This document shows positions 55,019 to 64,000 of a stretch of DNA of 64,000 nucleotides, piece after piece; the stretch's first letter is position 1, and every line of letters starts with the position of its first letter. The stretch comes from Xanthobacteraceae bacterium (lineage in GTDB: Bacteria > Pseudomonadota > Alphaproteobacteria > Rhizobiales > Xanthobacteraceae). The notes under the pieces were generated by a model, which was given only the letters and a program-made list of their open reading frames with translations, was not told the origin of the DNA and made no database searches. The stretch lies in NCBI GenBank assembly GCA_019635585.1, contig JAHBZE010000002.1, positions 310,001 to 374,000 on the forward strand. Reading direction: 5' to 3'. The translations under genes and the position numbers were made by a program.

Positions 55019-55390
55019 TTACTTCGGACGCTTCGCGCCGTAGAGCGAACGGCGCTGTTTGCGGTTCTTGACGCCCTGCGTATCGAGGACGCCGCGGAGA
55101 ATGTGATAGCGGACGCCCGGAAGGTCCTTCACGCGGCCGCCGCGGATCATGACCACCGAGTGTTCCTGCAGGTTGTGGCCCTCGCCCGGGATGTAGCCGA
55201 TCACTTCGAAGCCGTTCGTCAGGCGAACCTTGGCGACCTTGCGAAGCGCCGAGTTCGGCTTCTTCGGGGTCGTCGTATAGACGCGCGTGCAGACGCCGCG
55301 CTTCTGCGGGCTCGACTGGAGCGCCGGCACCTTGTTGCGGTAGCGCGGCGGCGTCCGAGGCTTGCGGATCAGCTGGTTAATCGTAGGCAT
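55019..55390 (-). CDS. rpsL: 30S ribosomal protein S12
   Basis: 123-residue S12 at the decoding site. [20 protein letters not shown] and the loops [16 protein letters not shown] and [14 protein letters not shown] are present. Both lysines whose change gives streptomycin resistance in other bacteria are unchanged. The ATG at 55390 is chosen over a longer frame (to 55456) with no conservation. Confidence 0.98.
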   Translation of the reverse strand: MPTINQLIRKPRTPPRYRNKVPALQSSPQKRGVCTRVYTTTPKKPNSALRKVAKVRLTNGFEVIGYIPGEGHNLQEHSVVMIRGGRVKDLPGVRYHILRGVLDTQGVKNRKQRRSLYGAKRPK

Positions 55391-55654
55391 TCGGCCTTCA
55401 CCCTTGCGTTCGCTCGAAGCCGCGTCCGGCTCCGGCAGTAGTAGAAATGCGTGCAAACGAAACGCGCGCTGTTTCCGCGTGGCGCGCGGAAAAAGCGCTC
55501 ATTTGTCTGCACAGAGGACCGGTTTCGGGTTGCCCCGGACCGGTCGTACGACCCTGATCTGACGTCTTAGTAGTCAGAGGCAGCGTCTCGGAGCCCTTGA
55601 TCTGCGCTGTTGCGCTAATCGGCGGTTCCGACCGCCTGCCTGCAATTCGCGGCG

Positions 55655-55684
55655 GTTTTAGACTCGGCGTGCGGGTTACGTCAA
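55655..55684 (-). promoter_or_regulatory. sigma-70 promoter before rpsL
   Basis: Minus strand: TTGACG (55684-55679), 18-base spacer and TAAAAC (55660-55655); with 17 bases the -10 reads CTAAAA. It is the best promoter in the gap between the secreted pair and rpsL. Confidence 0.6.
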
Positions 55685-55687
55685 GGC

Positions 55688-55715
55688 AAAAACCCCTTGG
55701 GAATCGCGGGTTTTT
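55688..55715 (-). terminator. likely terminator of the secreted-protein pair
   Basis: aaaaaccc (55688-55695) pairs with gggttttt (55708-55715). Read minus, the stem ends in GGGGTTTTTGCC, with the T-run in the 3' arm. It sits 98 bases past the stop of the downstream secreted gene and just upstream of the rpsL promoter. Confidence 0.55.
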
Positions 55716-55812
55716 GAGGCGTTTCGCCTCGCCGGACTGTCACAGGGAGCGAAAGCCCCCAGCCTTTGTCCCAAGCTGAGTCACGCCTACCCGGATACCG
55801 TAGAAAACCGGC

Positions 55813-56184
55813 CTATTGCGCGATCCATTGGTTGCCGCCGTCCCGGCAGATGGTGCCCTGGAAGGTGGGATTCAAGCCGCCGTCGCTTTTCGAATGGATA
55901 ATGTGAATGAAACGGCGGCACTGGCCGTAACCACTGACCGTCGGCATGAAACTGCCGACGATGATGGTGCCGTAAGCGCCGTTCGGCCCCTTCCAGTTAT
56001 AGCCGAGCACAATTTCGTTCTTTGCGAGCACCGCCTGCTCGGCGTCATAGGCCGCAAGCTTGTCCTCGTAGCTCAAGCCCGCGGTCTCCCGCTTCGCGAT
56101 CAAGCCGGGGATCGCCTGATTCTGTGCGTGCGCGGGCTGAACGCCGCCAAGCGCAAACACGAAAAGAGCAGCCCGACGTATCAT
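55813..56184 (-). CDS. small secreted protein, paralogue 2
   Basis: 123 residues with a signal peptide (MIRRAALFVFALGGVQPAHA). The mature C-terminal part carries WKGPNGAYGTIIVGSFMPTV, GYGQCRRFIHII and GGLNPTFQGTICR. In a 62-residue stretch 29 positions match the upstream paralogue by eye, including both Cys. The pattern resembles RT0821/Lpp0805-type surface proteins, but I am not sure. The start overlaps the upstream stop by four bases (ATGA). It lies between rpoC and rpsL, which is not usual for the str-rpo region. Confidence 0.75.
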   Translation of the reverse strand: MIRRAALFVFALGGVQPAHAQNQAIPGLIAKRETAGLSYEDKLAAYDAEQAVLAKNEIVLGYNWKGPNGAYGTIIVGSFMPTVSGYGQCRRFIHIIHSKSDGGLNPTFQGTICRDGGNQWIAQ

Positions 56185-56546
56185 TGCCGTTTCTCCACCA
56201 GCCACTTCCCTTCCCAGTTGCGGCATACCGTTCCCTCGAAGGTGGGATTCACACCGCCGTCGTTCGGATGCCGGATCAGGTGCACGAAATTCCTGCAGCG
56301 GCCCATTCCGTAATAATCCGGATACATGCCGCTGATGATGATCAATCCCGATGCGCCGTCCGGCCCCTTCCATTCGAAGCGCTTGATCGCCTTGTCCTGA
56401 TCGAGCGCGTCCGCTTCGGCCTTCGCCGCGGCCTGCCGGTCCGTCTCGCTTAGGAGTTTTGCCTCGTTCCTTGCAATCAGTTCGTGCGCGTGAAGCGGCG
56501 AAGCCGCCGTCGCCACGAATAAAGCAAACAACAAAGCGCGTTTCAT
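56181..56546 (-). CDS. small secreted protein, paralogue 1
   Basis: 121 residues with a signal peptide (MKRALLFALFVATAASPLHA). An acidic/Ala-rich helix (NEAKLLSETDRQAAAKAEAD) precedes the conserved part: WKGPDGASGLIIISGMYPDY, GMGRCRNFVHLI and GGVNPTFEGTVCR. Two cysteines (GRCRN, VCRN) are shared with paralogue 2. The ATG at 56546 is close to the rpoC terminator, so the pair may have a separate promoter or depend on leaky read-through. The function is unknown. Confidence 0.75.
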   Translation of the reverse strand: MKRALLFALFVATAASPLHAHELIARNEAKLLSETDRQAAAKAEADALDQDKAIKRFEWKGPDGASGLIIISGMYPDYYGMGRCRNFVHLIRHPNDGGVNPTFEGTVCRNWEGKWLVEKRQ

Positions 56547-56575
56547 TGGCGCACGATGCCGCGCGCGGGCGGAAA

Positions 56576-56604
56576 TAAAAAGGGCCGCTCTTTCGAGCGG
56601 CCCT
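56576..56604 (-). terminator. terminator of the rpoB-rpoC operon
   Basis: Ten-base stem agggccgctc (56581-56590) and gagcggccct (56595-56604), loop tttc; minus-strand tail TTTTTATTT. It begins 22 bases after the rpoC stop. Confidence 0.92.
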
Positions 56605-56625
56605 CTTCCGATTTTGTCGCGAAAT

Positions 56626-60822
<4,197 letters not shown>

Positions 60823-60900
60823 TACCTTCTCCTTTTTCCGGGTGAGCGGGCGTCCCGCTGCCGGAGGATCAGTTCAATTCCAATTCGAGAAACGAGGTGA

Positions 60901-60921
60901 CGCGGGGAGAAACTCCCCGCG
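60901..60921 (-). repeat. strong hairpin just after rpoB
   Basis: Nine-base perfect stem CGCGGGGAG/CTCCCCGCG (60901-60909 with 60913-60921) and an AAA loop, eight bases beyond the rpoB stop at 60930. Read minus, it is followed by TCACCTCGTTTC, not a T-run. It may protect or attenuate the rpoC part of the message. Confidence 0.6.
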
Positions 60922-60929
60922 CCTGCCCG

Positions 60930-64000
<3,071 letters not shown>

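Larger units (their letters stand above)
55391..55812. other. 422-bp leader and control region of the str operon
   Basis: No gene is seen. Reading minus from the right: a weak terminator (55688-55715), then a sigma-70 promoter (55655-55684), then a leader of about 258 bases to rpsL. The leader contains short GC inverted repeats, one around ccggtttcgggttgccccgg near 55520-55540, which may regulate translation. I find no tRNA in it. Confidence 0.55.

Noticed and set aside
55391-55812. tRNA gene in the str leader
   Set aside because: No anticodon arm, T-loop or CCA-type acceptor pairing can be built from the segment.

Overview
The window comes from a GC-rich alphaproteobacterium, most likely order Hyphomicrobiales (Rhizobiales) near the Bradyrhizobium/Afipia/Pseudolabrys relatives. 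Signs are the ribosomal gene order, the family mix (DUF1236, YidB, ATP12, VIT1, CelD-like acetyltransferase, PsiE), GGAAC-N16/17-CGTT promoters of the alphaproteobacterial general stress sigma factor, a CtrA-type TTAA-N7-TTAA box, and palindromic intergenic repeats of a kind common in that group. I see no tRNA, rRNA, insertion sequence, prophage or CRISPR array.

There are two regions. Positions 1 to about 37,000 hold small housekeeping, stress, envelope and transport genes in one- to three-gene units on both strands. They include an MgtC-like membrane protein, a ring-cleaving dioxygenase, a 1-Cys peroxiredoxin, a JmjC-like cupin coupled to a GNAT enzyme, a sulfite-oxidase-like molybdoenzyme with its own flavin reductase, glutathione-dependent formaldehyde dehydrogenase, a PilZ protein, an Nramp-related transporter, a VIT1-type transporter, an acyl-CoA carboxylase beta subunit, a class D beta-lactamase, ATP12, an RluA-type pseudouridine synthase, CrcB, RarA, a DegP-like protease, a two-barrel outer-membrane protein and many small secreted or membrane proteins.

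Positions 37,124 to 64,000 are one long minus-strand block for transcription and translation, read from high to low coordinates: rpoB (5' end outside the window), rpoC, two small secreted paralogues, rpsL-rpsG-fusA-tuf, the S10 cluster, the spc cluster with secY and adk, and the alpha cluster rpsM-rpsK-rpoA-rplQ. Likely sigma-70 promoters lie before rpsL and rpsM, and hairpin terminators follow rpoC, the secreted pair and rplQ.

The part that stands out is a three-gene, low-GC, tightly coupled minus-strand cassette at 20,232-22,188. It consists of a TIGR04255-like protein, a 189-residue protein and a 223-residue protein, inserted among GC-rich genes and bordered by AT-rich palindromes. Its function is unknown; it is the best candidate here for an undescribed accessory system. 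Other points worth checking are a promoter-plus-terminator small RNA candidate (24,673-24,823), four general-stress promoters, a CtrA box before the PilZ gene, stop-codon hairpins shared by two convergent gene pairs, a structured segment at 19,163-19,320, and the duplicated outer-membrane barrel.
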